From assembly GCA_013388525.1 (NCBI GenBank), contig JACAFA010000207.1:1-63957 (forward strand): a stretch of 63,957 nt of DNA, in the 5' to 3' direction. Below are positions 17,442 to 27,554 of the stretch, piece by piece. The position numbers were made by a program, and so were the translations under genes. This stretch comes from Ignavibacteriaceae bacterium (GTDB lineage Bacteria; Bacteroidota; Ignavibacteria; Ignavibacteriales; Ignavibacteriaceae). The notes beneath the pieces are model-generated. The model saw nothing but the letters and a program-made list of their open reading frames with translations, did no database searches and was not told the origin of the DNA. Each line of letters opens with the position of its first letter. Within the stretch, counting starts at the first letter, position 1.

Positions 17442-18499
17442 AGATTGCAGTTTTATTATCAGGTGGTGTCGATAGTTCTGTGGCACTTCGTTTATTAAAA
17501 GATGAAGGACATGATCTTACAGCTTTTTACTTAAAAATATGGTTGCAGGATGAATTTTCTTTTCTTGGTGAATGTCCCTGGGAAGAAGACCTTAAATATG
17601 CACGTGGAGTTTGTGAACAGGTGAATGTTCCGCTCGAAGTAATTCCTTTGCAGACGGAATACTGGGATAATGTTGTTTCATATACTATTACTGAAATCAA
17701 AGAAGGCAGAACTCCCAATCCGGATATTTTCTGCAACAGTCTTATTAAGTTCGGTGAGTTTTACGATAAGATTGATCCCTCTTTTGAAAAGATAGCAAGT
17801 GGACACTATGCGAATGTTGAAATGATTGATAGAAAATATTTTTTGAAAACTTCTCCTGACCCGGTAAAAGATCAAACATATTTTCTTTCTTATCTTACTC
17901 AGAAGCAATTATCAAGAGCGTTGTTCCCGATCGGTAGGTACAGAAAATCCGAAATCCGTGAGCTGGCAGAAAAATATAATCTGCCAACTATGGCAAGGCG
18001 AGATAGTCAGGGCATCTGTTTTCTCGGGCAGATTAAGTTTAATGAATTCATCAGGCATCATCTCGGCGAAGTTGAAGGCGATATTGTTGACATTGATTCC
18101 GGCAAAGTTATGGGTAAACATCCAGGTTACTACTATTACACAATCGGACAGAGATCAGGATTGAAACTTGGCGGAGGTCCCTGGTTTGTTGTAAAAAAAG
18201 ATGTAATGAAAAATATCATCTTCATCTCAAGACAAAACCTCGCTGAGCGTGCACGAAATGAATTTTCTGTTGGAAAGATTAACTGGATTGCAGGTCAGCC
18301 GCCGGAGAAGAAAAAACTAAAAGTAAAAATCCGTCACGGAGCCAGAATACATGAATGCATGATTTCATGGATGCATGAAGGAATTTTGACTGTTACAATG
18401 TCTGATTCAGATAGTGGAATTGCACCAGGTCAGTTTGCTGTTTTTTATGATGATGATGTTTGTCTCGGTGGGGGAGTTATATTGGAAGATTCAGATTAA
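17438..18499 (+). CDS. mnmA: tRNA-specific 2-thiouridylase
   Basis: A 353-aa MnmA. It puts sulfur on U34 of Lys, Glu and Gln tRNAs, using ATP and a persulfide. Motifs: ATP-binding LLSGGVDSSVALRLL at the N-terminus, TPNPDIFCN with the first catalytic Cys, ASGHYA, and DSQGICFLG with the second catalytic Cys, followed by the beta-barrel C-terminal domain. Length is normal for the family. Translation is coupled to the preceding small membrane protein through a 4-bp overlap. Confidence 0.93.
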   Translation: MKIAVLLSGGVDSSVALRLLKDEGHDLTAFYLKIWLQDEFSFLGECPWEEDLKYARGVCEQVNVPLEVIPLQTEYWDNVVSYTITEIKEGRTPNPDIFCNSLIKFGEFYDKIDPSFEKIASGHYANVEMIDRKYFLKTSPDPVKDQTYFLSYLTQKQLSRALFPIGRYRKSEIRELAEKYNLPTMARRDSQGICFLGQIKFNEFIRHHLGEVEGDIVDIDSGKVMGKHPGYYYYTIGQRSGLKLGGGPWFVVKKDVMKNIIFISRQNLAERARNEFSVGKINWIAGQPPEKKKLKVKIRHGARIHECMISWMHEGILTVTMSDSDSGIAPGQFAVFYDDDVCLGGGVILEDSD

Positions 18500-18508
18500 G
18501 CTCTCAAC

Positions 18509-18724
18509 CTAATTCGGGTTGAATTTGATTTCACTCACCGGCAATGAGGAAATTGAAATAAGATTCTTCGAAATACCCAGAAGCTTTTCACAATTGCCGC
18601 ATAAGTAAGCATATCTCTTTCCAATAACTGAATCCATTTGACATATCCAGATGTCTTTAGTTTCCAGCTTGCATTGCGGACAATTTATCTTTAATGATTC
18701 TTTGTGAAGTATTTTAGTTATCAT
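18509..18724 (-). CDS. Small zinc-ribbon-like protein
   Basis: A 71-aa protein with two CxxC pairs: CPQCKLETKDIWICQ and YLCGNCEKLL, 24 residues apart, giving a four-Cys zinc knuckle. The rest is short and basic. The family is not recognised; such ribbons often bind RNA or proteins. It converges on mnmA with only nine bases between the stop codons. I accept it as a gene because the two Cys pairs and normal codon use are unlikely by chance, but no homology supports it. Confidence 0.6.
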   Translation of the reverse strand: MITKILHKESLKINCPQCKLETKDIWICQMDSVIGKRYAYLCGNCEKLLGISKNLISISSLPVSEIKFNPN

Positions 18725-18847
18725 ATTTTTTTCAGATACCTTTAAGACACGTCAATCATTAAAAAAGTTACATCGAAAATAGCACCAAAATTTTTTAATA
18801 AATGTGTTTATGATTACACTACAAGTTCTTATTAATATTAGAACTAA

Positions 18848-19903
18848 TCAATTCATAAAACGATCGAGATAATATTTCTTTTGGTTCAGGATTGAACTAT
18901 TGTCTTTAATGAATGAGCTTATTCTCTCCGCTGAAATTACACGGGCAATTCCGTAACGAATGGAAGAAAATCTTTTTACATATTCTTCACCTTTGTAAGG
19001 AACAATTTGATTATAACGCTCATTATTTTTTAATGGTTTTGGAACCAGGATATTTTCTTCTTCTTCAGGAACCCACTGAATCATTCCAACCATTTCAAAA
19101 TTTGGAACACCATCTCTTATTGCAAGAACAACACCACCGCTCATACCATTATTGATAACTGCATCAACGAGAAAAGAACCGGTTTCATCTCTGCCCGGAT
19201 TGCTAACGATAGCTTTGGTAACCATCTGATGATTAATTGGATAACCGAATATGTAAACAAAAGATCCCCAGTCAAGTTCTTTAGCTCTGCCCATAGGATA
19301 ATTAAATACAGGAAATCTTAAATCGGATAATGCGTGATAGTCCTTTCCAATTAAAGCAATATCGCTTTTTTTATCTGACAGAAGCAGTTCAAATTGACTG
19401 TCTTCAGGAAAACCCGCAGCATAAATGGTTTGTCTTTCTTTAATGAAAATCACCTGAATGTATTTTGTGAAACTACCTTCCGAATCGTAAAAATATGAAA
19501 TAATAGTATCAGGAAATTCTACAATGTGTGCACAGGTAAGTATTCCAACTTTACCTTCATCAAAATAAATTGTTGTTCCCGTACCTGAATTAGTTTGATC
19601 TGCGTAACCTTCCGAGATAGCAGCATCATGCAGGTCAGTATTTTTAAGATTATCCAGAGTTAATTTAGTATTGGAGTCAAATGTGTAAGTCTTATAAAAC
19701 ACGCTGCTGTGTATTCTGTGAACAACAGAACTGATTTCTCTCAATTCATCAGAAGCCCCTTTGTACGGGAACTCACTGTCGTACTTTCCATCTGCTAAAA
19801 TAGGGTAGATTTCTTTATAACTGACAGTTGAACAAGATGAGAGAAAAAGTAAAATAACAATAATGGAAGTTGCAGATGTAATAACTTCCGCCCGGTTCAT
19901 CAT
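18848..19903 (-). CDS. Trypsin-like serine protease lipoprotein
   Basis: A 351-aa protein. The signal peptide ends in a lipobox (FLSSC, near residue 24), so it is an envelope lipoprotein. The trypsin-like catalytic triad is readable in order: His in LTCAHIVE, Asp in KKSDIALIGKD, Ser in NNGMSGGVV (usual form GxSGG). The domain lacks a visible PDZ. It could degrade or process envelope proteins. It stands on the minus strand just before the MFS transporter gene, separated by about 100 bp. Confidence 0.82.
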   Translation of the reverse strand: MMNRAEVITSATSIIVILLFLSSCSTVSYKEIYPILADGKYDSEFPYKGASDELREISSVVHRIHSSVFYKTYTFDSNTKLTLDNLKNTDLHDAAISEGYADQTNSGTGTTIYFDEGKVGILTCAHIVEFPDTIISYFYDSEGSFTKYIQVIFIKERQTIYAAGFPEDSQFELLLSDKKSDIALIGKDYHALSDLRFPVFNYPMGRAKELDWGSFVYIFGYPINHQMVTKAIVSNPGRDETGSFLVDAVINNGMSGGVVLAIRDGVPNFEMVGMIQWVPEEEENILVPKPLKNNERYNQIVPYKGEEYVKRFSSIRYGIARVISAERISSFIKDNSSILNQKKYYLDRFMN

Positions 19904-20005
19904 AATTGCCTCCTTAATAAATATTGTTAAAAAATTATTTGCGTTCTACTGCATCAATCAGTTTCCTAAAACGATGAGGATTAAAATATGTTGCTGCATG
20001 TGAAC

Positions 20006-21607
20006 TTATTTACTTTCCTGATGCTTTACTTTAAAACCTTTTTTCATCCAGCCTCTTGCCAGAAATAATCCAACCGGAGAAATAATTGCAATGAAGCCAT
20101 AAATCAGCCACATCGTCTCGGTATTCATTTCTGATGGAAGTGTATCTGCAGGACAGTAATTCATCAAAAACCATCCGGAGTATAAGCTTGTAATGACTTT
20201 AGTAAGGAACCAGGGAAATTGTCCGATTCCCATATAAATTCCTGTCATATTTTTTGGTGCGATTTCAGCAACCCATTGTAAAAATCTTGGCTGCCACATA
20301 GCTTCACCAACTGTCATCAGAGTAATGTATGCCAGAAGTGTATATAAATTTGGTCCGAGTGCTAAGATAAAAGTTGGAGATGCCATTACGAATGTTCCGA
20401 TAATCATCATATTGTAAGTGTCCTTCTTTGAAGTTAGAGCGGTGACCATCGGAGTAAGAATGAAGATGAGTATGGGATTCAGATTTACAAAAAATTCAAA
20501 ATTATCATCAATGAAGTTTGGTATTCCAAAGTATGTTTGCCCCTGAAAAGCACGACTTGTGTATTGTGGAATTGTTAGCCAGTTGTGTGCAAACAAAGTT
20601 TGTACGAAAATCAAAATAAAAACGAAATATAAAAATCTTAAATCCTTAAGAGGAAAATTTCTAATATAGTAAGCAAACTTTTCTTTACTTGACAATCCTG
20701 CCATATCATCTTTTTCTGCTGCTTTCTGATTACCATCAGCATCCCGATTAGCATCACTGAGAGCTTTTTCCATGGCTTTCTTTGTAATTATAAAATAGAC
20801 AATGCCAATGCCCACAACAGTAAGAGCGGCATAAACCCAAAATACACCGGGGATGCCGAAAGCTTTCCTGACAGGTGGAGAAATTATTCCCGGTAAAAAT
20901 CCGCCAAGATTCATTAATGCATAAAGCATTGCATAACCCATAGCAGCAGTTTTTTCATTTGTAAGTTGTTTAACTCCCGCATAACAAGCCGGCTGATAAA
21001 TTCCATAACCCAGAATGACTCCAAAAATTCCAAGCATTGCAAAAATGTGTGCAGAGCCCCATAAACCGGGAACACCTATCTCCGGAGATATTGTAAGAAA
21101 TATTCTGCCAACAAGCATTAAGCTAAGAGAAATAAGCAAAGATTTTCGTAAACCAATCCAGTCAACTGTTGCTCCAAGAAACAGCATTGCGATTGTAATT
21201 CCAGCGGTAAGGATTCCAACCATTCTTCCGGCATCAATATCATTTAGCCCGATATATTCATTAAAGAAAATTGCCAGCAAACCAACCACACCAAAATATG
21301 TTAAACCTTCAAGCACGTATGAAAGGTTAACACCAAGCAAAGCACGGGATGTGTGAGCCAGATCTACGAAAGGTTGGGTGAGTTCCATTACTATACCGTC
21401 AAAGAATGAGGCTTTCTGTTCTGCTGGTTTGTCTTTCCTGGCTTTATTAAGAATTATTAAATAGGAAATTGGCGGGAGTATTAACGAAAAAATAAACCAC
21501 AATAAACCTGAGTACCCTTTTAGTATCGCAGTTCGTGATGTTCCAAGTACGAAAAAAATATATAATATTATTGCAAGACCAATAAATACAATTAACAGGT
21601 CACTCAT
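20006..21607 (-). CDS. Major facilitator superfamily transporter
   Basis: A 533-aa integral membrane protein with about twelve transmembrane segments plus two N-terminal extra helices, and a cytoplasmic loop around residues 280-310 rich in charged residues. The segment GATVDWIGLRKSLLISLSLMLVG between helices 2 and 3 is the MFS D-x-x-G-x-R-K-type loop. The overall shape resembles POT- or PucC-type MFS members, but I cannot name the substrate. It lies upstream of the trypsin-like gene on the minus strand. Confidence 0.75.
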   Translation of the reverse strand: MSDLLIVFIGLAIILYIFFVLGTSRTAILKGYSGLLWFIFSLILPPISYLIILNKARKDKPAEQKASFFDGIVMELTQPFVDLAHTSRALLGVNLSYVLEGLTYFGVVGLLAIFFNEYIGLNDIDAGRMVGILTAGITIAMLFLGATVDWIGLRKSLLISLSLMLVGRIFLTISPEIGVPGLWGSAHIFAMLGIFGVILGYGIYQPACYAGVKQLTNEKTAAMGYAMLYALMNLGGFLPGIISPPVRKAFGIPGVFWVYAALTVVGIGIVYFIITKKAMEKALSDANRDADGNQKAAEKDDMAGLSSKEKFAYYIRNFPLKDLRFLYFVFILIFVQTLFAHNWLTIPQYTSRAFQGQTYFGIPNFIDDNFEFFVNLNPILIFILTPMVTALTSKKDTYNMMIIGTFVMASPTFILALGPNLYTLLAYITLMTVGEAMWQPRFLQWVAEIAPKNMTGIYMGIGQFPWFLTKVITSLYSGWFLMNYCPADTLPSEMNTETMWLIYGFIAIISPVGLFLARGWMKKGFKVKHQESK

Positions 21608-21732
21608 AATTCCTCACATTATTTATTTTTTAATTTAAGAGATAGCCGGAGAAATAAATTAACACAAAAACTTTTTTGATCAGGAAGTACAAACTACTTT
21701 TTCTTCTCTTACTAATTAATAATCAAATTGAT

Positions 21733-23625
21733 TTATAAATTTTTATGGTTGCCCAGATATCTCGGAATTGTAAAAGAGAACCGGCTTCCTTTGCCTTCCT
21801 CACTTTCAACCCAGAGAACACCATTATTTTTTTCAATAAACTCTTTGCATAAAATCAAACCGAGTCCTGTTCCTTTTTCATTAGCTGTTCCATCTCTTCT
21901 GTATTGCTCGTCTATTCTGAAAAGGTTCCTTTGATTTTCAACACTGATTCCGATTCCGTTATCCAGTACGGATACTTCAGCGTTATTGCCATTAATTATT
22001 GCCTTAATTTCAATTCTGCCGCCCGGTCGTGTGAACTTAATACTGTTCGAAACAAAATTTCTCAGAATCATATTTAACATATATTTATCAGCAAATACAA
22101 AAATTTCTTCAGTAGTATTGTTTACCAACTCTATCTGCTTTCGTTTAGCATTTTCTTTGTAAAGATTGATTATTTCGCTGCCAAGATCTGCAAGGTTAAT
22201 TATACTTCTTTGAACTTCCAGTTTACCAAGTTGAAGACGTGACCATTCAAGCAGATTGAGAATAAGATTGTAAACATTCTGTGACGTTTTATATACATCA
22301 GAAACAAGATTTATGATTTGTTCTTCATTTAAGTCTTTGTATGATTGAGAAAGGTACTCTGTTATACCCAGCAGCGCATTAAACGGGCTTCTCAGGTCGT
22401 GAGAAATGATGCTGAAAAATTTATCTTTAGCAGCATTTAAGTTCTTTAATTCACCGGCGTATTGAATAAGCTGCTCTTCATTTTTTTTCCTCTTTGTAAT
22501 ATCCTGAACCTGCACTATGAAATAAAGAGGTTTGCGTTCAAAATCTCTCATCAGAGAAATAGATGTTAAAGCCCAGATAACCTCTCCCTTTTTGTTTATA
22601 TATCTTTTTTCAATTAAAGAATTCCCGGGGCTTTCATTACTCAGTAATTCCTTGGTTAGTTTAATAGATTTTTCGATGTCACCGGGATGAGTTATATCTC
22701 TGAAATTAGTATTGATGATTTCATTTGCGTTATAGCCGAGCAAATCGCAAAACACCCGATTAGCTCTGGTAAATTGACCATCGGGGCTTAAAATTGCCAT
22801 TCCGATACCGGAACCTTCAAATACGTTCCTGAATTTTTCTTCGCTCCTCTGAAGCTCAATTTCAGCATTCTTTCTTTCAGTAATATCAATTGTAGTTCCT
22901 ATTAATCTCAGTGGTTTTTTGTCATCTGCATTGAACAAAAGACCATAATCAACAACCCAACCAATCGAGCCATCCTTCTTGTAAATCCGGTGTTCAAGTC
23001 TGAATTCTCTTTCAGAACTTTTCAGAAATTTCTGAAACGCTTCTGACATTAAGGGTCTGTCGTCTTTGTAAACCAGAGCAGACCAATCATCCAAGTTGTC
23101 TGATAATTCATTTTCATTATAACCATAGAGAGCTTTCAGGTTATTATCTGAAAAATATTTCTTTTCGGTTGGCCAGAATTCAAACACTCCGGTCTTGCTG
23201 GCTTTAATTGCAATTTCAAGACGCAATTTTGTTTCTAACAGCTCCTTATAAATATTGCTTTTATAAAGAGCCATTTCAACAATCCGGTTGAACTCTTTTA
23301 AGTCAATTGGTTTTGTCAGATATCCGAAATGATCAACAGTTTTTGCTCGCTGAAATGATTCGTCGTCTGTTAATGAGGTTAGAAAGATAACAGGTAACTG
23401 ATAATTTTTTCGGATATAATCAGCAGTTTCAATTCCATCCATAGAACCCATAAGCTTTATATCCATTAAAACTATATCAGGATTAAACTTTGCGGCTTGT
23501 TCGATAGCATCTTCACCTGAATTAGAAGTACCTACTACTGTGTAGCCAGCACCTGTGAGTTGTTTTGCGGTGTACCTTGCAACTATTTGTTCGTCTTCAA
23601 CTAATAAAACTTTTATGCTATTCAT
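21733..23625 (-). CDS. Hybrid REC-PAS-PAS histidine kinase
   Basis: A 630-aa cytoplasmic sensor. Domain order: N-terminal receiver (residues 1-120, phospho-Asp in PDIVLMDIKL), two PAS domains (about 140-390), HisKA with the phospho-His in IISHDLRSPFNALLG, and a HATPase with NFVSNSIKF (N box), LDNGIGIS (G1) and GTGLGL (G2). No membrane segment is present, so its signals are probably internal or come by phosphotransfer to the receiver. No partner regulator is adjacent. Confidence 0.9.
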   Translation of the reverse strand: MNSIKVLLVEDEQIVARYTAKQLTGAGYTVVGTSNSGEDAIEQAAKFNPDIVLMDIKLMGSMDGIETADYIRKNYQLPVIFLTSLTDDESFQRAKTVDHFGYLTKPIDLKEFNRIVEMALYKSNIYKELLETKLRLEIAIKASKTGVFEFWPTEKKYFSDNNLKALYGYNENELSDNLDDWSALVYKDDRPLMSEAFQKFLKSSEREFRLEHRIYKKDGSIGWVVDYGLLFNADDKKPLRLIGTTIDITERKNAEIELQRSEEKFRNVFEGSGIGMAILSPDGQFTRANRVFCDLLGYNANEIINTNFRDITHPGDIEKSIKLTKELLSNESPGNSLIEKRYINKKGEVIWALTSISLMRDFERKPLYFIVQVQDITKRKKNEEQLIQYAGELKNLNAAKDKFFSIISHDLRSPFNALLGITEYLSQSYKDLNEEQIINLVSDVYKTSQNVYNLILNLLEWSRLQLGKLEVQRSIINLADLGSEIINLYKENAKRKQIELVNNTTEEIFVFADKYMLNMILRNFVSNSIKFTRPGGRIEIKAIINGNNAEVSVLDNGIGISVENQRNLFRIDEQYRRDGTANEKGTGLGLILCKEFIEKNNGVLWVESEEGKGSRFSFTIPRYLGNHKNL

Positions 23626-23728
23626 CTATTAAATCAGAAATTTATTTCAACTGCAACATAAATTTAGTTATGAAAAGAATATTATTCGAATGAATAAAAT
23701 TTAATCTGATATTAAATAAAGTGCTTTA

Positions 23729-24676
23729 TCAACGTAATAATTTAGCTGAGGCAAGTAATCCTTTCAAACCCTGCAAACCACCTGTATGTATTGCAATTAT
23801 CCGGCTTCCTTCAGCAAAATATCCTTTGGCTGTAAGGTCATAAATACCAAATAACATCTTGCCGGTGTATATAGGTTCAATTGGAATTTTAGTAAGGGAA
23901 GTAAATTTGTAAGTAAATTCTCTAAGCTCTGAATTCATCTTTGCATATCCGCCAAAGTGATAGTCAAGATTAATTTCCCAGTTTCTGAAAGAGTTATTAC
24001 CGGAATTTTCAAGCAGGTTGTTCACATTTTCTATCAGGAATGAGGCTCCTTTTAGTACGGCAAACCCCAGAGCAAATTGGTTTTCATTCAAACCGGAAAT
24101 TAACCCGGCTAAAGTTCCGCCTGTTCCGCACGGAGAGCAAATGTAATCGAACGGAATGTCAATACTTTTAACAATATCACTGCAGCCTTTAACTGCTAAT
24201 TCATTTGTTCCGCCTTCCGGCACTAAATAAAAATTGCCAAAAATATTTTGAAGATAATTTATAATTTCAGAAGAATTCTTTTTTCTGTAAGCTGTTCTAT
24301 CGAGATAATGAAATATCATCCCATTCTCTTTTGCAAAAGAGAGCGTTGGATTTAACGGCAGGTGTTCCTCTCCTCTGATAATTCCGATAGTATTAAAATT
24401 AAAAATCCTTCCTGCTGCAGCAACAGCATAAATATGATTTGAATAAGCACCACCGAAAGTTAAAATAGTATCTTTCCCTTGCTTCCGTGCTTCAGCAAGA
24501 TTATGCTTTAACTTATGCCATTTATTGCCTGACATTTCGGGATGATTCAAATCTTCTCTTTTTACGAACAATGAAATTTGTCTCTCAGCCAGAAAAGGAT
24601 CGTTAACTTTTTCCAGTGGAGTATTTTCGATTATTTGTATTGAGTCTTTCAGATTATTTATCCGGATTTTTAACAA
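23729..24676 (-). CDS. PLP enzyme of the ACC deaminase / D-cysteine desulfhydrase family
   Basis: A 315-aa fold-type II PLP enzyme. The PLP-binding Lys is Lys52 in SGNKWHKLKHNL; TFGGAYSNHIYAVAAAG and CSPCGTGGTLAGL are the phosphate-binding and glycine-rich loops of this family. Members cleave D-cysteine to pyruvate, sulfide and ammonia, or act on 1-aminocyclopropane-1-carboxylate; the sequence alone does not decide between them, though D-cysteine desulfhydrase is the commoner role in such bacteria. Function at family level only. Confidence 0.82.
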   Translation of the reverse strand: MLKIRINNLKDSIQIIENTPLEKVNDPFLAERQISLFVKREDLNHPEMSGNKWHKLKHNLAEARKQGKDTILTFGGAYSNHIYAVAAAGRIFNFNTIGIIRGEEHLPLNPTLSFAKENGMIFHYLDRTAYRKKNSSEIINYLQNIFGNFYLVPEGGTNELAVKGCSDIVKSIDIPFDYICSPCGTGGTLAGLISGLNENQFALGFAVLKGASFLIENVNNLLENSGNNSFRNWEINLDYHFGGYAKMNSELREFTYKFTSLTKIPIEPIYTGKMLFGIYDLTAKGYFAEGSRIIAIHTGGLQGLKGLLASAKLLR

Positions 24677-24795
24677 CTAAATTTATTCAGGATGTGAGAT
24701 ATAAAAAATAAAATTAAACTTATGCTTAAATTATTGTTTAGCATACTTAATTATTTTTGTTATCATAATAAATATTCAATAATCACTAAATTAAA

Positions 24796-26379
24796 ATGAC
24801 CAAAACAGAAATAGAAAATTTAAAGGAAGAACTTCTTAAAGAACAGCATCTTGAAATTCCCGTTGAGAAGATACTCGCGCAGATTAAAATTTTTGAAAAG
24901 GGGATTCCTTACTTAAAACTTGTCAAACCGTGTACGGTTGGTGACGGCATAAAAATAATTTCTGCGAATGAACAGCAGAAGTACATCAACATTTTTCATT
25001 CAGCACTTGAGGAAGGTAGAATTATTAAATTTGTTCCTGCTTCAGGAGCGGCAACAAGAATGTTCAAGAAGCAGTTATCCGTATTGGTAAAATATGATAA
25101 TCCAACATTCCGGGAAATCAAAGACTTAGGAGATAATGGAGATGAGGATTGTAAAGCAACTATTGAGTTTTTCGAGAACATACATCGCTTTGCATTTTAT
25201 GATGAACTAAAGAAAGTTATTTCAAAGAGCGGGAAACAACTTGAAGATTTAATTACTAAAGAGAAAGTTGCTGACATAGTTCGATTCGTGGCGGAAAGTG
25301 TTGGACTGAATTATGCAAAGCTTCCGAAAGGTAGTATTCTGTTTCATAGTTATTTAGATGGAGCCAGAACACCATTTGAAGAACATCTCATCGAAGCAAT
25401 GAACTATTCTGCCGGTAAAGATAAAATGGTGAGAATCCATTTTACAATTTCACAAGAGCATGAAACGGAGGTTAAAAAGTTATTCAACTCTTTGATAGAA
25501 AAATACAGCAGGCAAGGCTGGAAGTTTGATGTTCAATTTTCATTTCAAAGTCCTTCTACTGATACGATATCAGTTACTCCCGATAATAAACTTTTCAGGG
25601 ATGAAAAAGGAAAAATTTTACTCAGACCGGGTGGACACGGCGCATTGTTGAAAAATCTGAATGACCTGAAAGCTGACATCGTATCTATAAAGAATATAGA
25701 TAATATTGTGCCTGATCATTTACGGGATGAGACTTATAAATATAAAAAGATTCTCGGCGGTTATCTTATTTCTCTTCAGGAAAAAGTTTTTAGCATGCTT
25801 CATAACCTGGAAAAAGATTTATTTAATGAAAGTTCAATCAAGAAAGTAGTCGGTTTTATAAAAGATGAATTTGAGGTTGATTTATCCGACCAGTTAAAAA
25901 GCAAGACTTTTTCTGAACAGAAAAATTATTTGTTTAACTTTCTTAACCGTCCGATTCGTATTTGCGGAATGGTGAAAAAAGAAAATCACCCCGGCGGAAG
26001 TCCTCTTTGGGTTGAAGGAGATAAGGGTGAGTTAACGAAGCAGATTGTTGAAACGGCTCAGGTGGATCTTTCAGATAGAAATCAGGTTAGCATTCTTGAA
26101 AACGCAACTCACTTTAATCCTGTTGATATTGCTTGCGGAGTTAAGGATTACAAAGGGAATAATTTTGATCTTCAGAAGTTTTCAAATCCTGAAACCGGAC
26201 TAATAACAAAAAAATCCAAAGATGGAAAAGATTTAAAGGCTCTTGAACTTCCCGGTTTGTGGAATGGTGGAATGTATTATTGGCTAACAGTTTTTGTTGA
26301 AGTTCCGAAGATTACTTTTAATCCTGTAAAAGAAGTAAATGATTTGTTAAAGCCTGAACATCAGCCACTAAAATCTTAG
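24796..26379 (+). CDS. DUF4301 family protein
   Basis: A 527-aa protein of the DUF4301 family, recognised by the N-terminal segment FVPASGAATRMFKKQL, which resembles a nucleotidyltransferase-type glycine-rich loop, and by KENHPGGSPLWVEG near the C-terminus. No signal peptide or membrane segment, so it is cytoplasmic. The enzymatic role is unknown, but the resemblance to sugar nucleotidyltransferase folds suggests it handles a nucleotide sugar. It stands alone. A strong hairpin follows. Confidence 0.75.
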   Translation: MTKTEIENLKEELLKEQHLEIPVEKILAQIKIFEKGIPYLKLVKPCTVGDGIKIISANEQQKYINIFHSALEEGRIIKFVPASGAATRMFKKQLSVLVKYDNPTFREIKDLGDNGDEDCKATIEFFENIHRFAFYDELKKVISKSGKQLEDLITKEKVADIVRFVAESVGLNYAKLPKGSILFHSYLDGARTPFEEHLIEAMNYSAGKDKMVRIHFTISQEHETEVKKLFNSLIEKYSRQGWKFDVQFSFQSPSTDTISVTPDNKLFRDEKGKILLRPGGHGALLKNLNDLKADIVSIKNIDNIVPDHLRDETYKYKKILGGYLISLQEKVFSMLHNLEKDLFNESSIKKVVGFIKDEFEVDLSDQLKSKTFSEQKNYLFNFLNRPIRICGMVKKENHPGGSPLWVEGDKGELTKQIVETAQVDLSDRNQVSILENATHFNPVDIACGVKDYKGNNFDLQKFSNPETGLITKKSKDGKDLKALELPGLWNGGMYYWLTVFVEVPKITFNPVKEVNDLLKPEHQPLKS

Positions 26380-26401
26380 AAATTAATTTTTAATAGAAGT
26401 G

Positions 26402-26430
26402 GATCACCCCACGTGGCAAATGGGGTGATC
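26402..26430. other. Perfect 10-bp hairpin between convergent genes
   Basis: GATCACCCCA (26402-26411) pairs perfectly with TGGGGTGATC (26421-26430) over a 9-nt loop. No T-run follows on either strand. It lies between the DUF4301 gene and the small minus-strand gene that ends at 26449. It may slow polymerase, bind protein, or be a factor-dependent terminator. Confidence 0.5.
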
Positions 26431-26448
26431 GCACAAGGAGGGCGTTAT

Positions 26449-26709
26449 TTAGTTAGCTATGCTTTTTGGTGGATTGTGCACAATTTTCCGAATCGTGTCA
26501 AACTGCAGGTAAGGATATTCAGCTCTCAAAGAATCAATTGCGTCGCCGGTTCTTAATTTCTGCGCTCTCAGTGATCTAAACTTTTTCCTGATGATGTAGT
26601 CCCGCACGGCTCTCTCGTTTATTAAACCACGGGATACCAGCAAATCGTAAATTTCATCACTAATCAAATCTGAAATTGGATTAGTCAGTTCTTTTTTTGT
26701 TGCTTCCAT
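26449..26709 (-). CDS. Small hypothetical protein, possible DNA-binding
   Basis: An 86-aa protein, rich in Arg and Lys, with a predicted helical pair LRTGDAIDSLRAEYPYLQFDTIRKIVH that looks like a helix-turn-helix (a short AIxxL... helix, then a turn, then TIRKI). No recognised family. It is downstream of the response regulator gene on the same strand, but a terminator lies between, so it is probably on its own transcript. Confidence 0.5.
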   Translation of the reverse strand: MEATKKELTNPISDLISDEIYDLLVSRGLINERAVRDYIIRKKFRSLRAQKLRTGDAIDSLRAEYPYLQFDTIRKIVHNPPKSIAN

Positions 26710-26861
26710 TTACGCACCCTTTATGTTTTTTGATTCATCAAAACACAATTTTAAGAATTATGAATTCTGATTTATGAATGTTCATAATCTCTGATCTAAA
26801 ACTATCAGAAAATTGAAGGGAAGCAATTACACGATTATGTAATTCTTTGTAATTCAGGTTT

Positions 26862-26901
26862 AAAAAAGGAATCAGCACTACATATCTATGTAGGTGATGC
26901 T
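26862..26901 (-). terminator. Intrinsic terminator of the response-regulator gene
   Basis: Reading the minus strand after the stop at 26905, an imperfect stem AGCATCACCTACATA/TATGTAGTGCT with a 2-nt loop is followed by CCTTTTTT. This is a plausible terminator ending the kinase/regulator operon. Confidence 0.7.
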
Positions 26902-26904
26902 GCT

Positions 26905-27543
26905 TTAGATGATCTTTTTGCGAATTGCTTTTGCTACGGCTTCGGATTGAGTGTGGACATGAAGTTTTTTGTATATGTTTTTAATATGATGACGAACAGT
27001 ATCAACACTTATGAGAAGTTGATCAGCTATTTGCTGATAGTTATTCCCTCCCGCTAAAAGATTTATTACTTCTTTTTCTCTTGAACTGAGCTCGAATTCC
27101 TGATTTTCACTTTTTGCATCTTTTGATTCTTTAAAAGCGGTAATTACCTGTCGGGCAATCTGGCTGCTCATTGGTGAACCACCTTCGTAAACTTCTTTTA
27201 TCGCTTCAAGAAGCTTGGATGGAGGAGTCTTTTTTACAAGATAACCACAGGCACCTGCACAAAGTGCATCAAAAACTTTTTCACTGTCTTCATAAATCGT
27301 GAGCATAAGAATATCAATATCAGGCTTTAACTTCTTTGCTTCTTTCACTCCTTCAATACCACTCATTCCGGGAAGTGCAATATCCATCAGAACAACATTT
27401 ACATCAAGTGATGAAAATTTTGCCAGAAAGCTTTCGCAATCTCTGAACAAACCAACACTTTTATAGCCGGTTGTTCCATTAATCAGGGCTGCTAATCCTT
27501 CTCTTATTGTATCATTGTCTTCGACTATTGCTACGTTAATCAT
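26905..27543 (-). CDS. LuxR/NarL-family response regulator
   Basis: A 212-aa response regulator. Receiver domain: NVAIVEDND acidic pocket, phospho-Asp in VVLMDIALPGMSG, Thr/Lys signalling residues in MLTIYED and YLVKKTPPS. The C-terminal LuxR-type HTH spans about residues 145-210: ELSSREKEVINLLAGG, then QIADQLLISVDTVRHHIKNIYKKL. It starts 11 bp after the propeller kinase stop, so the pair is one operon, and this protein should be the kinase's direct partner. Confidence 0.93.
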   Translation of the reverse strand: MINVAIVEDNDTIREGLAALINGTTGYKSVGLFRDCESFLAKFSSLDVNVVLMDIALPGMSGIEGVKEAKKLKPDIDILMLTIYEDSEKVFDALCAGACGYLVKKTPPSKLLEAIKEVYEGGSPMSSQIARQVITAFKESKDAKSENQEFELSSREKEVINLLAGGNNYQQIADQLLISVDTVRHHIKNIYKKLHVHTQSEAVAKAIRKKII

Positions 27544-27554
27544 TTTCTGTAAAT

